64,000 nt of DNA from Hyphomicrobiales bacterium (GCA_900467685.1 UBQX01000021.1:1-64000), one strand, 5' to 3'. Counted from the first letter of the stretch, positions 35,684 to 45,349 are shown. Numbers and translations are program-made. The notes: generated from the sequence alone by a model not told the origin.

Positions 35684-37477
35684 TCAGAGCTGTTTTAGAT
35701 AGGCGCGCCAGCCGCCCAGGCTTGTGATGTCCTCGGCACCTTCCAGCCCCGCGTTTTCGCAGAGGAACCCTTTGACCGTCGCGCCGCCTTCCAGCCGGAT
35801 CGTGCCGATGCCGAGCGGCGCGGGGATGCCTTCCATGAATTCTCCGAAACGGGCCAGTGGGATCGACCAGACCTCAAGCGCGATCGAGCCACCGTCGGGC
35901 GAGCGGACGAGGCCGGGACGTTTCGGTGGGCCGCCCGCCAGGGCATAGAGCCTGTAGCCAGGCGCCGTGCGGCCCTCGAAGAGGAAGCGGCCGCCGCGGC
36001 CGGCAATCTCATGGTTGAGCGGCAGGCCGGTCATGTGCGCACCGACAAGCGCAACGGCCATTTCTCCGGCCACGAGCCCGGGAACTGCCGGGCGCTCCGG
36101 CACCAGTTGCCAGTCTGTTGCGCCGAGTTTGACGCCCGCGCCTTCGTGCAGCGTCCGGGCAATGCCGGCGAGTGTGCCGTCCGAACCGCTTAGGCCCAGA
36201 AGCGTGACGCTGCCGGGCCGGCCGTCCTTGCGGGTCGCCACGGGGACCGCAATGCCAGCCATGTCGAGCAGGTTGACGAAATTGGTGTAGGTTCCGAATT
36301 TCGAGTTGGGGCCGATGGGGTCGGCTTCCAGATCCTTCACGGTGAAGAAGCAGGGGATGGTCGGGACGCAAAGGCAATCCACCGTCTCAAGCATTGGATC
36401 CGCCTTCCGCTTGAGGTCCGCCAGGCGGTAGATGCCTTTGAATGCGTCGGCGGCGGAAAGCTTTTCCGCGCCGCTGATGATCTGTCGCGTCACCGGATGC
36501 ATGATCTCCGGCCGCTCCTTCATGATGCTTTCCGTCGCCGCGTAGCGCTCTGCCACCCATGCACCCTCGTAGAGCATCGCGGCGACCTGATAGAGCGGCG
36601 TGAAGTCCAGTTCGACGATCTCGTGGCCGAGCTTTTTCAGTGTCTCGCAGGCGGCGGCAAAGGAGGCAGCCTGTGCTTCGTCGCCGAAGAAGATGCGGGT
36701 TTTCTCATCGGGCACGCCGATTTTGAGACCCTTGGTGGGGACTGCCAGCTTCATCGGCGCGAAGCGTTTGGAATAGGCGTCCGCCTCGTCATAGCCAATT
36801 CCTGCGGAATAGGCCGCGAAGGCGTCATCCACCGACAGGGCGAAGATCGAGATGGTGTCGAGCGTTCGGCAGGCCGGGACCATGCCGCTTGCCGAAAGGC
36901 TGCCAAGCGACGGCTTCAGGCCGACGATGTTGTTGAGCGCAGCCGGCACGCGCCCGGAGCCCGCCGTATCAGTGCCAAGCGAAAATGTGACGATGCCACG
37001 CGCTACCACGACCCCGGAACCGCCGCTTGATCCGCCGGGAACGATCTCCGGATCAAGCGAGTTCCTCGGGGCCGGGTAGGGGGTCCGCACGCCGACAAGG
37101 CCGGTAGCGAACTGGTCGAGATTGGTCTTGCCGATGACGATGGCGCCGGCTTCCCTCAGGCGCGATACGACAAAGGCGTCGGCCTTGGCGTCGTAGGCAA
37201 AGTCCGGGCAGGCGCAGGTGGTGGGCATGCCGGCGACGTCGATATTGTCCTTGACCGCGAAGGGGATGCCCCACAGCGGCTTGGCTGGATCGAAGGCTCC
37301 GAGCGCTGCGGCGGCAGCCACCGTTTCAGCCTCTTCCGGGAGATGAATGAAGATGCCCGGATCGTCGGCAAGGCGGATGCGGCGGTAGACTTCGGCAATG
37401 ACGGTTTCGGGCTTGAGCCCGGCGGCGTATGCGCTGCGCAGCGAGGAGAGGGTGAAGGGCAGGCTTTCGATATTCAC
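35684..37477 (-). CDS. atzF: allophanate hydrolase
   Basis: 597 aa; hydrolyses allophanate to ammonia and CO2, the last step of biuret, triuret or s-triazine use. The amidase-signature domain (about residues 20-440) has the catalytic Lys in FAVKDNIDVAG, the cis-Ser in VPGGSSGGSGV and the nucleophile Ser in GTDTAGSGRVPAAL. The C-terminal domain (about 460-597, ending SLGGWRAYLKQL) is the allophanate-hydrolase-specific part. Length and order fit stand-alone AtzF, not the urea carboxylase fusion. It is the last gene of the operon, 15 bp after the cupin gene. Confidence 0.93.
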   Translation of the reverse strand: MNIESLPFTLSSLRSAYAAGLKPETVIAEVYRRIRLADDPGIFIHLPEEAETVAAAAALGAFDPAKPLWGIPFAVKDNIDVAGMPTTCACPDFAYDAKADAFVVSRLREAGAIVIGKTNLDQFATGLVGVRTPYPAPRNSLDPEIVPGGSSGGSGVVVARGIVTFSLGTDTAGSGRVPAALNNIVGLKPSLGSLSASGMVPACRTLDTISIFALSVDDAFAAYSAGIGYDEADAYSKRFAPMKLAVPTKGLKIGVPDEKTRIFFGDEAQAASFAAACETLKKLGHEIVELDFTPLYQVAAMLYEGAWVAERYAATESIMKERPEIMHPVTRQIISGAEKLSAADAFKGIYRLADLKRKADPMLETVDCLCVPTIPCFFTVKDLEADPIGPNSKFGTYTNFVNLLDMAGIAVPVATRKDGRPGSVTLLGLSGSDGTLAGIARTLHEGAGVKLGATDWQLVPERPAVPGLVAGEMAVALVGAHMTGLPLNHEIAGRGGRFLFEGRTAPGYRLYALAGGPPKRPGLVRSPDGGSIALEVWSIPLARFGEFMEGIPAPLGIGTIRLEGGATVKGFLCENAGLEGAEDITSLGGWRAYLKQL

Positions 37478-37492
37478 GGGCAGTGTCTCTCT

Positions 37493-37828
37493 TCACTCGA
37501 GGATTTTCACAGGCTTTTCCCATTGGATCAGCACCACGCAGCCTTCCTGAGACTGGACGGAATGCACAGTCCCCTGCGGGTTGGTCACCAGGGTGCCGGT
37601 CGCGTAGAGGCCGTTTTCGTCGCTTTGCGACCCTTCGAGAACGAGGATCGTTTCGAGACCCTCATGCAGATGGGGCGGCACTTCCGCGCCCGGCTGATAG
37701 CGCAGCAGCGCGATCTCCGGCTCGCCGCGCACGAGGCGGCAGATATCCACGCCGTCGCGGAAATATTCGAACTGGCATTCGCGCCAGCCGCCCTGCAGGA
37801 ATTCGGGCATGTTGATCGCGCTAGTCAT
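37493..37828 (-). CDS. single-domain cupin
   Basis: 111 aa. Conserved cupin motif 1 is [23 protein letters not shown], with His-x-His and Glu metal ligands; motif 2 is [23 protein letters not shown] with the last His. Beta-barrel proteins of this size often bind a metal and a small ligand. Between cysteine hydrolase and allophanate hydrolase genes it could isomerise or decarboxylate an unstable intermediate, or be a sensor; this is inference only. Its ATG at 37828 overlaps the upstream gene stop (ATGA), with GGAGG upstream. Confidence 0.75.
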   Translation of the reverse strand: MTSAINMPEFLQGGWRECQFEYFRDGVDICRLVRGEPEIALLRYQPGAEVPPHLHEGLETILVLEGSQSDENGLYATGTLVTNPQGTVHSVQSQEGCVVLIQWEKPVKILE

Positions 37829-38487
37829 GACAGGGCCTCCACGATGCTGGAAACGGGGGCCACCCAGCCGACGATCGCGCCCTGCGCGGTCATCATATCG
37901 ATGGCGGCCTTCTTGAATTCGGGGAAATAGCTTTCGGTCGCGTCCTCGGCGAGCAGGCACTCATAACCGCGGTCATTCGCCTCGCGCATGGTCGTCTGCA
38001 CGCAGACTTCCGTCGTCACGCCGGCAAAGACGAGCTGGGTGATGCCGCGCTCTTTCAGCAAGTCGCCGAGCGGAGTGGCGTAGAACGCGCCCTTTCCGGG
38101 CTTGTCGAGGACAATCTCACCTTCGATCGGGTAAAGCTCCGGCACGATATCCGCGCCCGGCTCGCCGGAGATGAGGATGCGGCCCATCGGGCCCGGATCG
38201 CCGATACGCAGCTTCGGATTGCCGCGATCCTTCTTGGCGGGAGGGCAGTCGGAGAGGTCGGGCCGGTGGCATTCGCGGGTGTGGACGATGGTCAGCCCGG
38301 CCTTGCGGAAACCAGCGATCAGCGTGGCGGTCGCTGGGATGATCGCCTGCAGGCGGGTCACGTCATTGCCGAGCGTTTCGCCGAAGCCGCCGGGCTCGAC
38401 AAAATCGCGCTGCATGTCGATGACGATCAGCGCCGTTTTCTTCGGATCGAGCTGGAAGTCGAAGGGTCGTGCCTTGATCGTCGCCAT
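37825..38487 (-). CDS. isochorismatase-family cysteine hydrolase (second of operon)
   Basis: 220 aa. The catalytic triad is visible: Asp in [15 protein letters not shown], Lys in [15 protein letters not shown] and Cys in [17 protein letters not shown]. The fold is that of biuret, triuret, N-carbamoylsarcosine and peroxyureidoacrylate amidohydrolases. It is clearly a paralogue of the biuret hydrolase in the same operon (both have HTRE.HRPDLSD and DKPGKG) but differs elsewhere. A triuret or carboxybiuret-type substrate fits best with allophanate hydrolase next door. Its ATG overlaps the ABC ATPase stop by 1 nt (TGATG) and its stop overlaps the cupin start. Confidence 0.8.
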   Translation of the reverse strand: MATIKARPFDFQLDPKKTALIVIDMQRDFVEPGGFGETLGNDVTRLQAIIPATATLIAGFRKAGLTIVHTRECHRPDLSDCPPAKKDRGNPKLRIGDPGPMGRILISGEPGADIVPELYPIEGEIVLDKPGKGAFYATPLGDLLKERGITQLVFAGVTTEVCVQTTMREANDRGYECLLAEDATESYFPEFKKAAIDMMTAQGAIVGWVAPVSSIVEALS

Positions 38488-40028
38488 CAGTGATGCCCCG
38501 CCATGTATTTGCCGATCTCGCCGATTTCGGCCGTTGCGGCCGGGGTCTCGTAGGCGATGTGTCCCTCAGACATGACGAGGATTCGGTCCGACAGTTCAAG
38601 GATTTCATCGAGGTCTTCGCTGATCAGCAGCACGGCCGTTCCGGCATTGCGGGCGGCCATGATGCGGGCGCGGATTTCTGCCACGGCCGAGAAGTCGAGG
38701 CCGAAGCAGGGGTTGGCGATGACGAGAAGATCGACCTCGCCGGTGAGTTCGCGGGCCAGCACGGCGCGCTGCACATTGCCGCCCGAGAGCGAGGCGATGG
38801 GCGAGGCAAGCGAGGCAGTCTTGACCTTGTAGTCGCCCACCAGACGCGCGGCCTCCGCCATCATGCGGCGGCCATCGAGCCAGAACTGGTTCTTGCCGCC
38901 CTTGGCGTCGAAGTCTCGGAAGAAGATGTTTTCGGCGACCGTCATCTTTGGTGCGCAGGCATTCTTCAGCGGCTCTTCGGGCAGGTAGCGGACGTTGAAC
39001 TTGCGGGCCTCGGTGCGGCTCGCCTTGTAGGGTGTGTCCTTGACGCGGATTTCGCCTTCTTCCAGCGGGCGCTGGCCGGCGAGTATCTGCATGAGTTCCA
39101 TCTGGCCGTTGCCGGAAATGCCGGCGATACCGACAATCTCCCCAGCCTTCACCTTCAGATCGCCGATCTCGATGGTCTTGAAGCCAGAGCGGTCGGGGGC
39201 CTTCGCACCCTTCACCTCAAGGATGACATTGCCGGATGTCTCAACCCGTTTGGCGGAGCGCACGAGTTCCTTCTCGCCGATCATCATGGCGGCCATGTCG
39301 GCGGTCGAGAGATCGGACACCTTGCCGCCGCCGGCATATTCGCCGCGGCGGAGCACGGAGACTTCGTCGGCGAACGCGGTGACTTCGCGGAACTTGTGGC
39401 TGATCATCAGGCAGGTGAGGTCGCCCGCCGTCGTCAGCCCGCGCACCATGCCGAGCAGTTCGTCGGCTTCCGACGGCGTCAGCACCGAGGTCGGCTCGTC
39501 GAGGATGAGGAACTTGCGGCCGAGATAGAGCTGCTTCAGGAGTTCGAGTTTCTGTTTTTCGCCGGCTGCGAGACGTCCGACCGGCACGTCGAGCGGCACC
39601 TGGAAGGGCATTGTCGCCATGAAGGCGGAAAGTGCCTCGCGCTCTTTTCCCCAGTTGATCTTGGCCGGCACGTCGGCGCGGCTGATGACGAGGTTTTCGG
39701 CGGCGGTGAGCGAAGGGACCAGCGTGAAGTGCTGGTAGACCATGCCGAGGCCGAGATCATGCGCGGCGCGGGGGTTGGGAACCTCCACCTCGCGGCCGTC
39801 GATGGTCAGCTGGCCGGCGGTTGGGCGGTTGAAGCCCATGATGCATTTGACCAACGTAGACTTGCCCGCTCCGTTCTCGCCGAGCAGCACATGGAAGGAG
39901 CCGGCGGGCACCTTGATAGAAACGTCGCGCAGGGCGGTGAAATTGCCGAAGCGCATGGTCATGCCGAGCGTTTCGAGCGAGAGTGCGCGGGTCGGCGGGT
40001 GAGGGGTGCGTTCGAGAACGTGGTTCAT
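38487..40028 (-). CDS. double ABC ATPase of BMP-type importer
   Basis: 513 aa with two ATPase domains, the arrangement of nucleoside/BMP and sugar importers. The first half is complete: [32 protein letters not shown] and SHKFREV, although its signature motif is the variant [10 protein letters not shown]. The second half (about residues 270-513) has [12 protein letters not shown] in place of Walker A and a signature [10 protein letters not shown], with Walker B changed to [12 protein letters not shown], lacking the usual Asp-Glu, so it is probably a regulatory site. Its start overlaps the biuH stop (ATGA). It powers the two permeases upstream. Confidence 0.9.
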   Translation of the reverse strand: MNHVLERTPHPPTRALSLETLGMTMRFGNFTALRDVSIKVPAGSFHVLLGENGAGKSTLVKCIMGFNRPTAGQLTIDGREVEVPNPRAAHDLGLGMVYQHFTLVPSLTAAENLVISRADVPAKINWGKEREALSAFMATMPFQVPLDVPVGRLAAGEKQKLELLKQLYLGRKFLILDEPTSVLTPSEADELLGMVRGLTTAGDLTCLMISHKFREVTAFADEVSVLRRGEYAGGGKVSDLSTADMAAMMIGEKELVRSAKRVETSGNVILEVKGAKAPDRSGFKTIEIGDLKVKAGEIVGIAGISGNGQMELMQILAGQRPLEEGEIRVKDTPYKASRTEARKFNVRYLPEEPLKNACAPKMTVAENIFFRDFDAKGGKNQFWLDGRRMMAEAARLVGDYKVKTASLASPIASLSGGNVQRAVLARELTGEVDLLVIANPCFGLDFSAVAEIRARIMAARNAGTAVLLISEDLDEILELSDRILVMSEGHIAYETPAATAEIGEIGKYMAGHH

Positions 40029-40702
40029 GGCAGTGCGCTCACCAGTTTTTCGCTGTCGGAGACGGATCCGAAGACGCCGCCCTGCATCTTGACCATCTTG
40101 ATCGCGGCGGCGTGGTTGCCGGGATCTGTCGCGCCGCAGCAGTCTTCGAGGATCAGGCATTCGAAGCCCCGGTCGTTGGCCTCGCGCATCGTGGTGGAGA
40201 CGCATACATCGGTGGTGATGCCCGTGAGGATGATGTTCTCGATGCCCTTGGTGCGCAGGATGAGTTCCAGGTCCGTGGCGCAGAAGGAGCCCTTGCCGGG
40301 CTTGTCGATGATGATCTCGCCGGCAATCGGATAGAGCTCATCAATGATGTCCCAACCCGGTTCGCCGCGCACGAGAATGCGGCCGCAGGGGCCGAGATCG
40401 CCGATGCCCGCGCCGATCTGCTGCGAGCGCCAGCGCTTGTTGGGCGGCAGGTCGGAGAGATCCGGGCGATGGCCTTCACGGGTGTGGATGATGTGGTAGC
40501 CCTTTTCGCGCATGGCGGTCAGAACCTTCTTGATCGGCTCGATGGGCGCGCGGGTCAGCGACAGGTCATAGCCCATCTTGTCGACATAGCCGCCTTTCCC
40601 GCAGAAATCGGTCTGCATGTCGATGATGATCAGCGCGGTGTTTTCCGGGCGCAGGTCGCCGTTATAGGGCCAGAGATAGGGGTCTGCCTTTACGGTGGTC
40701 AT
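40025..40702 (-). CDS. biuH: biuret hydrolase
   Basis: 225-aa isochorismatase-family cysteine hydrolase. The triad is Asp in [18 protein letters not shown], Lys in [17 protein letters not shown] and Cys in [18 protein letters not shown]. The N terminus ([20 protein letters not shown]) and [18 protein letters not shown] follow my recollection of Rhizobium leguminosarum BiuH closely. It hydrolyses biuret to allophanate and ammonia. It starts at 40702 with GGAG upstream, 17 nt after the second permease stop, and its stop overlaps the ABC ATPase start. Confidence 0.88.
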   Translation of the reverse strand: MTTVKADPYLWPYNGDLRPENTALIIIDMQTDFCGKGGYVDKMGYDLSLTRAPIEPIKKVLTAMREKGYHIIHTREGHRPDLSDLPPNKRWRSQQIGAGIGDLGPCGRILVRGEPGWDIIDELYPIAGEIIIDKPGKGSFCATDLELILRTKGIENIILTGITTDVCVSTTMREANDRGFECLILEDCCGATDPGNHAAAIKMVKMQGGVFGSVSDSEKLVSALP

Positions 40703-40719
40703 CGTCGGGTCTCCAGTCG

Positions 40720-41643
40720 TTACTTGGTGATGCTGAGTTCGCCGGGGGCCGACGTCATGGCCCGCGTGGTCGAACTGGTGGCAATGAGAAGGCCGAGGGT
40801 CAGCACGTAAGGTGCTGCGTAGAAGAGGTAATAGCCCTGTGTCACGCCGACCGATTGGAGGGCAGGTCCGAGGGCGCCGGCGCCGCCGAAGAGGAGCGAG
40901 GCATAAGCGCAGTTGATCGGGCTCCAGCGGGCGAAGATGACGAGCGCCACGGCCATCAGCCCCTGGCCGGACGAGATTTCCTCGTTCCAGCTGCCGGGAT
41001 AGTAGAGCGAGAGATAGGCTCCGCCGATACCCGCCAGCGCCCCGCCGGCGGCGGTGGACCAGAGGCGGACGTTGTTCACATCGATGCCGAGCGCGCGGGC
41101 GGCGTCGGCACTGTCGCCGGCAACGCGGATGGTGAGGCCGACCTTGGTGTTCTTCAGCATCCAGGAGGCGGCAATCGCAAGCGCAATGCCGGCGATGAAG
41201 AGAACGTTGACGCGCAGCGCCGCCTGCACCTGCGGGACGTCCGACCACCAGCCGAGCGAGATCGCCGGGAGGTGCGGGGCGACAGGCTGGATGTAGGGCT
41301 TGCCGAAGAAGAAGGCGAGGCCGGAGCCGAAGATCATCAGGGCAATGCCAAGCGCGATGTCGTTGACCTTGGGCAGCTTGCAGATCCAGCCATGGAAGAG
41401 GCCGAAAAGCATGCCGAAGAAGGCGGCTGCGAGCAGGCCGATCCAGGCGGAATTGGTCTGATAGGCGATCGCATAGCCGCTCATCGCGCCGAAGACGAGG
41501 GTGCCTTCGAGGCCGAGATTGACGCGGCCGGAGCGTTCGGTCAGCGCTTCGCCGACGGAGACGAAGATGAAGGGCGTGGAGACGCGGATCGCGCCGCCGA
41601 GAATGGCAAGGGGGACGCCCCAGAGGCCGATATCGGTCGTCAT
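40720..41643 (-). CDS. ABC permease 2 (BMP/branched-chain type)
   Basis: 307 aa, multi-span inner-membrane permease of the YufQ/NupC-like (BPD_transp_2) family. Hydrophobic spans run from residue 8 on; [25 protein letters not shown] is the family signature and [23 protein letters not shown] the loop that meets the ATPase. Its ATG at 41643 overlaps the stop of permease 1 by 4 nt. Confidence 0.9.
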   Translation of the reverse strand: MTTDIGLWGVPLAILGGAIRVSTPFIFVSVGEALTERSGRVNLGLEGTLVFGAMSGYAIAYQTNSAWIGLLAAAFFGMLFGLFHGWICKLPKVNDIALGIALMIFGSGLAFFFGKPYIQPVAPHLPAISLGWWSDVPQVQAALRVNVLFIAGIALAIAASWMLKNTKVGLTIRVAGDSADAARALGIDVNNVRLWSTAAGGALAGIGGAYLSLYYPGSWNEEISSGQGLMAVALVIFARWSPINCAYASLLFGGAGALGPALQSVGVTQGYYLFYAAPYVLTLGLLIATSSTTRAMTSAPGELSITK

Positions 41644-42752
41644 GCGCGGGCTCCCTTCATGAGCTTGACGATGCTGACCTTGTCCTGCAGCGCGTCGGAG
41701 AGAAGGATGGTGATGAAGACGATGCCTTCGAGCACGAGGATCGTGGCATCCGGCAGGTCGAGGCGGCGCTGGATGAGGCCGCTGGAGGCTTCGAAGCCGG
41801 CAAAGACGATGGCCGCCGGAATGATGGCGAGACCGTTGTGGCGGGCGAGGAAGGCGATGAGGATGCCTGTGTAGCCATAGCCGGCGGCGAGCGAGGCATT
41901 TGCGGAACCGTGGACAGCGGCGACCTCGAACATGCCGGCGAGCCCTGCGAAGGCACCGCCGAGCGCGGTAAAGCCGATCATGAGGAGGCCGGCCGGAAGG
42001 CCTTGAATTTGCGCGGCTTTCACATTGCCGCCGACTATGCGGGCGGCGAAGCCCCAGGTGGTGCGCTCGATCAGCAGCCAGCAGAGCACGCAGCCGATAA
42101 TGCCGACGGCAAGGCCCCAGTGAACGCCGACGCCGGGGATTTCGCCGATACGCCAGGCGTCCGGCAGCGGCGCGGTCGAGGGCTTGTTGAGGCTGGCGGG
42201 ATCGCGAAGAGGGCCTTCGACCAGATGGTTCATGAGGGCGATGGCGATATAAGCCATGAGCAGGGAAGAGATGGTTTCGTTGACGCCGCGCAGGTGCCGC
42301 AGTGCGCCGATGCCGCCGATCCATGCCCCGCCGACAAGAGCGGCGGCGAGGCCCATGAGGATGATGCCGAGAAAGCCGGGGAGGCCGGGGGCGAGCATGG
42401 CGACGGCGCCTGCGGCCACGCCACCCAGGACGATCGCGCCTTCACCGCCGATGATCACGAGGCCGAGGCGCGCGGGAAGCGCCACGCAAAGGGCGGCAAG
42501 CAGGAGAGGGGCGGCGCGGGCGAGCGTGTTCGTCCAGGAGAAGCTGGTGCCGAAGCCGGCCTTGTAAACGATCTGGAAAAATTCGATCGGCGACTTGCCG
42601 AGGAAGAGAAGGAAGATCGAGAAAATCAGCATGCCGACGACAAGGGCTGCGAGCGGCAGGAAGATCGCGTCCAGTTTGCGTCCCAGCGTTTCGGCTGTCT
42701 CGGCATTGATCGTCCCCGCCGCGGGGCCTGCCAGTCCTGCTTCCGTGGTCAT
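41640..42752 (-). CDS. ABC permease 1 (BMP/branched-chain type)
   Basis: 370 aa, multi-span permease of the YufP type. A cytosolic N terminus of about 30 residues precedes the first span ([21 protein letters not shown]); [24 protein letters not shown] and [22 protein letters not shown] are the family hallmarks. It pairs with permease 2, to which it is coupled through ATGA, forming the channel. The transported compound is inferred to be biuret or a related ureide from the hydrolases downstream. Confidence 0.9.
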   Translation of the reverse strand: MTTEAGLAGPAAGTINAETAETLGRKLDAIFLPLAALVVGMLIFSIFLLFLGKSPIEFFQIVYKAGFGTSFSWTNTLARAAPLLLAALCVALPARLGLVIIGGEGAIVLGGVAAGAVAMLAPGLPGFLGIILMGLAAALVGGAWIGGIGALRHLRGVNETISSLLMAYIAIALMNHLVEGPLRDPASLNKPSTAPLPDAWRIGEIPGVGVHWGLAVGIIGCVLCWLLIERTTWGFAARIVGGNVKAAQIQGLPAGLLMIGFTALGGAFAGLAGMFEVAAVHGSANASLAAGYGYTGILIAFLARHNGLAIIPAAIVFAGFEASSGLIQRRLDLPDATILVLEGIVFITILLSDALQDKVSIVKLMKGARA

Positions 42753-42819
42753 GGCCTGTTGGTCCTTCTGGTCTTGGGAGATGCCGCGCGCCGCAAAGCG
42801 CGCAGCCGGGTCAGTCTGT

Positions 42820-43077
42820 TCAGGCCTGGAGGTCGAGAGATGGGCGCAGTTCGCTGACGCTCTGCATCCAGCCTGTCCCTCCGGCCCTTCCCTCCTCGAT
42901 CAGGCGAAAGTAGCCATCGAGTGAGACATATGGCGCAGACGATGCGTCTTGCGTCCGGTCGTCGCCCAGGAGGCTATTGGCCAGGTGGGAGGCGGGCGGG
43001 TCGAGAGAGGCCCAGGAGGCGAAGCTGGACGTTGCCGCCCGGCGCCGCGACCCCTGAGCCTTTGAGAACATTCTCAC
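42820..43077 (-). CDS. possible small gene coupled to the binding protein stop
   Basis: 85-codon frame whose GTG start overlaps the binding-protein stop (GTGA at 43074-43077), with a possible internal ATG two codons on (43071). It ends 67 bp before permease 1. The product (SLDGYFRLIEEGRAGGTGWMQ in its C-terminal half) has no recognised domain, signal or membrane span. The coupled start and same orientation support a gene, but the frame could be chance in GC-rich DNA. Confidence 0.35.
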   Translation of the reverse strand: MRMFSKAQGSRRRAATSSFASWASLDPPASHLANSLLGDDRTQDASSAPYVSLDGYFRLIEEGRAGGTGWMQSVSELRPSLDLQA

Positions 43078-44198
43078 GACGTGGAACCGATGACGCCTTC
43101 GACGAGGTAGTTCATGCTCTCGAGCTTGACGTCGGTCTCCGCGAAAGCCTCGCCGTCCTTGGCGACGACATTGCCCTTGTTGTCCTTCAGCGGTCCCTTG
43201 ATGACCGAGAAGCCGCCCTTGAGAATGGTGGCCTGCGTCGATTCAAACTGCTTGCGCGAGGCTTCGCTGACGGCCGGGCCGAGCGGGCTCATCTTGATGA
43301 AGCCTTCCGAAATGCCGCCGCGCACGAAGTTCGGGATCGTCTCGCCCTTGAGCGTGGCGTTGACCATGTCCGTATAGACCTTGCCCCAGTTCCATTCCGC
43401 ACCCGTCAGGTACTTCTCAGGTGCCAGCTTCGACTGGTTGGCGTGGTAGCCGCAGAGATACATGCCGCGGCCGGCGCCGGTTTCCATGACGACCTTCGGG
43501 CCATCGACATGGCAGGTTATGACGTCGACGCCCTGGTCGGCCAGCGCATTGGTGGCCTCGGCTTCCTTGACGGCCAGCGACCATTCGCCGGTGAAGATGA
43601 CCTGGCAGGTGATGGTCGGGTCAACCGAGCGCGCACCGAGCAGGAAGGAGTTGATGTTGAGCAGAACCTGCGGGATCGGCTTGGCGGCGACGAAGCCGAT
43701 CTTCTTCGTCTTGGTGGCGTGGCCGGCGGCGATGCCGTTCAGATACTGGCCCATGCCGATATAGCCGAAATAGGAGCCGACATTCTTCGGGTTCTTCTCG
43801 GTCCAGAGGCCGCCGCAATGCTCGAAGCGAACATCCTTGTATTTCGGCGCGAGCGTCAGGATGTGGGGGTCGAAATAGCCGAAGGAGGTGGGGAAGAGGA
43901 GGGTGGCGCCGTCGAAGTTGATCATCGATTCCATCGTCTTCTGGACATCGACCGTTTCCGGCACGCGCTCTTCCTCGACAACCTTCACGCCGGCGATCTT
44001 CTTGACGGCGGCAGCGCCCTCGGCGTGGGACTGGTTGTAGCCGTAGTCATCCTTCGGGCCGACATAGATGAAGCCGACGGTGAGGCCAGCGGCGCGGGCA
44101 ATGCCGCCCGGCAGGATGCTGGAGGCGGCGGCAAGGCCGGCGACGCCTGCCGTGTTCTTCAGGAACTGGCGGCGGTTGGGTGTCCAGATTTTCGTCAT
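43074..44198 (-). CDS. BMP-family substrate-binding protein with Tat signal
   Basis: 374-aa exported binding protein of the Bmp/PnrA family. The N terminus carries a twin-arginine signal, TPNRRQFLKNTAGVAGLAAASSI, followed by a cleavage region GIARA. The mature part has family marks VGFIYVGPKDDYGYNQSHAEGA, LLFPTSFGYFDPHI, TKKIGFVAAKPIPQVL and VDVITCHVDGPKVVMETG. BMP proteins usually bind purine nucleosides; here the operon implies biuret or another ureide. The ATG at 44198 has GGGGAG upstream. It is first in the operon, about 180 bp from the divergent LysR gene. Confidence 0.9.
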   Translation of the reverse strand: MTKIWTPNRRQFLKNTAGVAGLAAASSILPGGIARAAGLTVGFIYVGPKDDYGYNQSHAEGAAAVKKIAGVKVVEEERVPETVDVQKTMESMINFDGATLLFPTSFGYFDPHILTLAPKYKDVRFEHCGGLWTEKNPKNVGSYFGYIGMGQYLNGIAAGHATKTKKIGFVAAKPIPQVLLNINSFLLGARSVDPTITCQVIFTGEWSLAVKEAEATNALADQGVDVITCHVDGPKVVMETGAGRGMYLCGYHANQSKLAPEKYLTGAEWNWGKVYTDMVNATLKGETIPNFVRGGISEGFIKMSPLGPAVSEASRKQFESTQATILKGGFSVIKGPLKDNKGNVVAKDGEAFAETDVKLESMNYLVEGVIGSTS

Positions 44199-44377
44199 TG
44201 CAATGCTCCCCGGTGCGGTTTTCGAAATTGGAAAAATCAGGTCTTTGCGCGCCCAGGCGCCTCGAAGGGCCGTCGCGCTGAATTGCAAGGACACGTTATT
44301 CGGATGGCGGTGCAAATGTCTTGTGCTATGTTTTGGCCAGGCCGCTGCAAAAAATGCAGCAGCAGGAGAAGACGACG

Positions 44378-45286
44378 ATGCGCCACCTGACGACCTTCCG
44401 CTATATCGACGCGGTAGTGAAAGCCGGCTCCATCCGCGGTGCGGCGGAAAGCCTCGCCATCACCTCGACGGCTCTCAATCGACGCATCCTGGCAATCGAG
44501 GACGAGCTGGGCGTTCCGATCTTCGAACGGCTGCCGCATGGGGTGCGGCTCTCAAGTGCAGGCGAGCTGCTCATCCACCATATCCGCAACCAGATGTCGG
44601 ACATGGAGCGGGTGCGTTCGCAGATCGCCGACCTGTCCGGCGTGCGGCGCGGGCATGTTTCGATCGCCTGCAGCCAGGCGCTCCTGCCCTACTTTCTGCC
44701 AATGGAAATATCGCTCTATCGCAAGGAGCATCCGAACGTCACCTTCGGCGTGCATGTGCGCGACCGCGAGGCGGCGGAGCGGGCGCTGGTCGATCACACG
44801 GCGGACATTGCCATCGTGTTCGAGCCGGTGCGGCTGGCCGATTTCATGACGCTGATGCGCGTGTTCCAGCCGGTTCATGCCGTGATGGGGCATGGGCATC
44901 CGCTGGCGTCAAAGGAGGTTCTTCGGTTGAGCGATTGCCTGTCCTATCCGGTGGCGCTACCGACGGCACCTTATGGGGTGCGCCACCTGATCGACATGGC
45001 CATGCTGACGGCTGCTGCCCGCGTGGAGCCGGTGATCGAGTCCGACAGTTTCGAGTTCCTGCGCAACCATGCCGTCGCGGAAAATATTCTGACGTTCCAG
45101 ATTCCGATTGGTCTCTCCGAGCAGACGAGCACCGGCGACCTTGTGGCGCGGCCGCTGGATCGGCGCGATGTGCCGGCGGGCGTACTCTACATGGGGCAAT
45201 TGAAAGGGCGGACTCTGCCGGTCGCCGCAGCGCGTTTTGCTGCGCAATTGTCTGCGTCGATGGCAGCAAAGTTTGAAGTCTCCTGA
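44378..45286 (+). CDS. LysR-type regulator of the biuret-type operon
   Basis: 302 aa. DNA-binding domain MRHLTTFRYIDAVVKAGSIRGAAESLAITSTALNRRILAIEDELGVPIFERLPHGVRLSSAGE, then a two-lobed effector domain (YFLPMEISLYRKEHPNVTFGVHVRDREAAERALVDHTADIAIV and beyond). It starts at 44378 (GGAG 10 nt upstream) and is divergent from the binding-protein gene, so it most likely controls the operon in response to its substrate. Confidence 0.87.
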   Translation: MRHLTTFRYIDAVVKAGSIRGAAESLAITSTALNRRILAIEDELGVPIFERLPHGVRLSSAGELLIHHIRNQMSDMERVRSQIADLSGVRRGHVSIACSQALLPYFLPMEISLYRKEHPNVTFGVHVRDREAAERALVDHTADIAIVFEPVRLADFMTLMRVFQPVHAVMGHGHPLASKEVLRLSDCLSYPVALPTAPYGVRHLIDMAMLTAAARVEPVIESDSFEFLRNHAVAENILTFQIPIGLSEQTSTGDLVARPLDRRDVPAGVLYMGQLKGRTLPVAAARFAAQLSASMAAKFEVS

Positions 45287-45298
45287 CACAGGAACGCA

Positions 45299-45322
45299 AA
45301 ACGGCGCCCCTGGGGCGCCGTT
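45299..45322. terminator. shared terminator of convergent LysR and MFS genes
   Basis: 11-bp self-complementary stem AACGGCGCCCC (45300-45310) with GGGGCGCCGTT (45312-45322). On the minus strand it is followed by TTTTGCG, so it mainly ends the MFS transcript. Confidence 0.8.
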
Positions 45323-45349
45323 CCAATGTTCCGGAGTCGATGACCGGGA

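Noticed and set aside
38487-40205. Longer start for the double ABC ATPase upstream of 40028
   Set aside because: The extra residues are Arg-rich and antisense-like to nothing conserved; they overlap biuH in another frame, while the ATG at 40028 gives the ATGA overlap typical of this operon.
38490-40334. 614-codon plus-strand frame opposite the double ABC ATPase
   Set aside because: Antisense shadow of a protein with clear ATPase motifs.
40025-41248. Longer 407-codon version of the biuret hydrolase
   Set aside because: The upstream extension runs through permease 2 in another frame; the ATG at 40702 has a ribosome site and matches the family N terminus.
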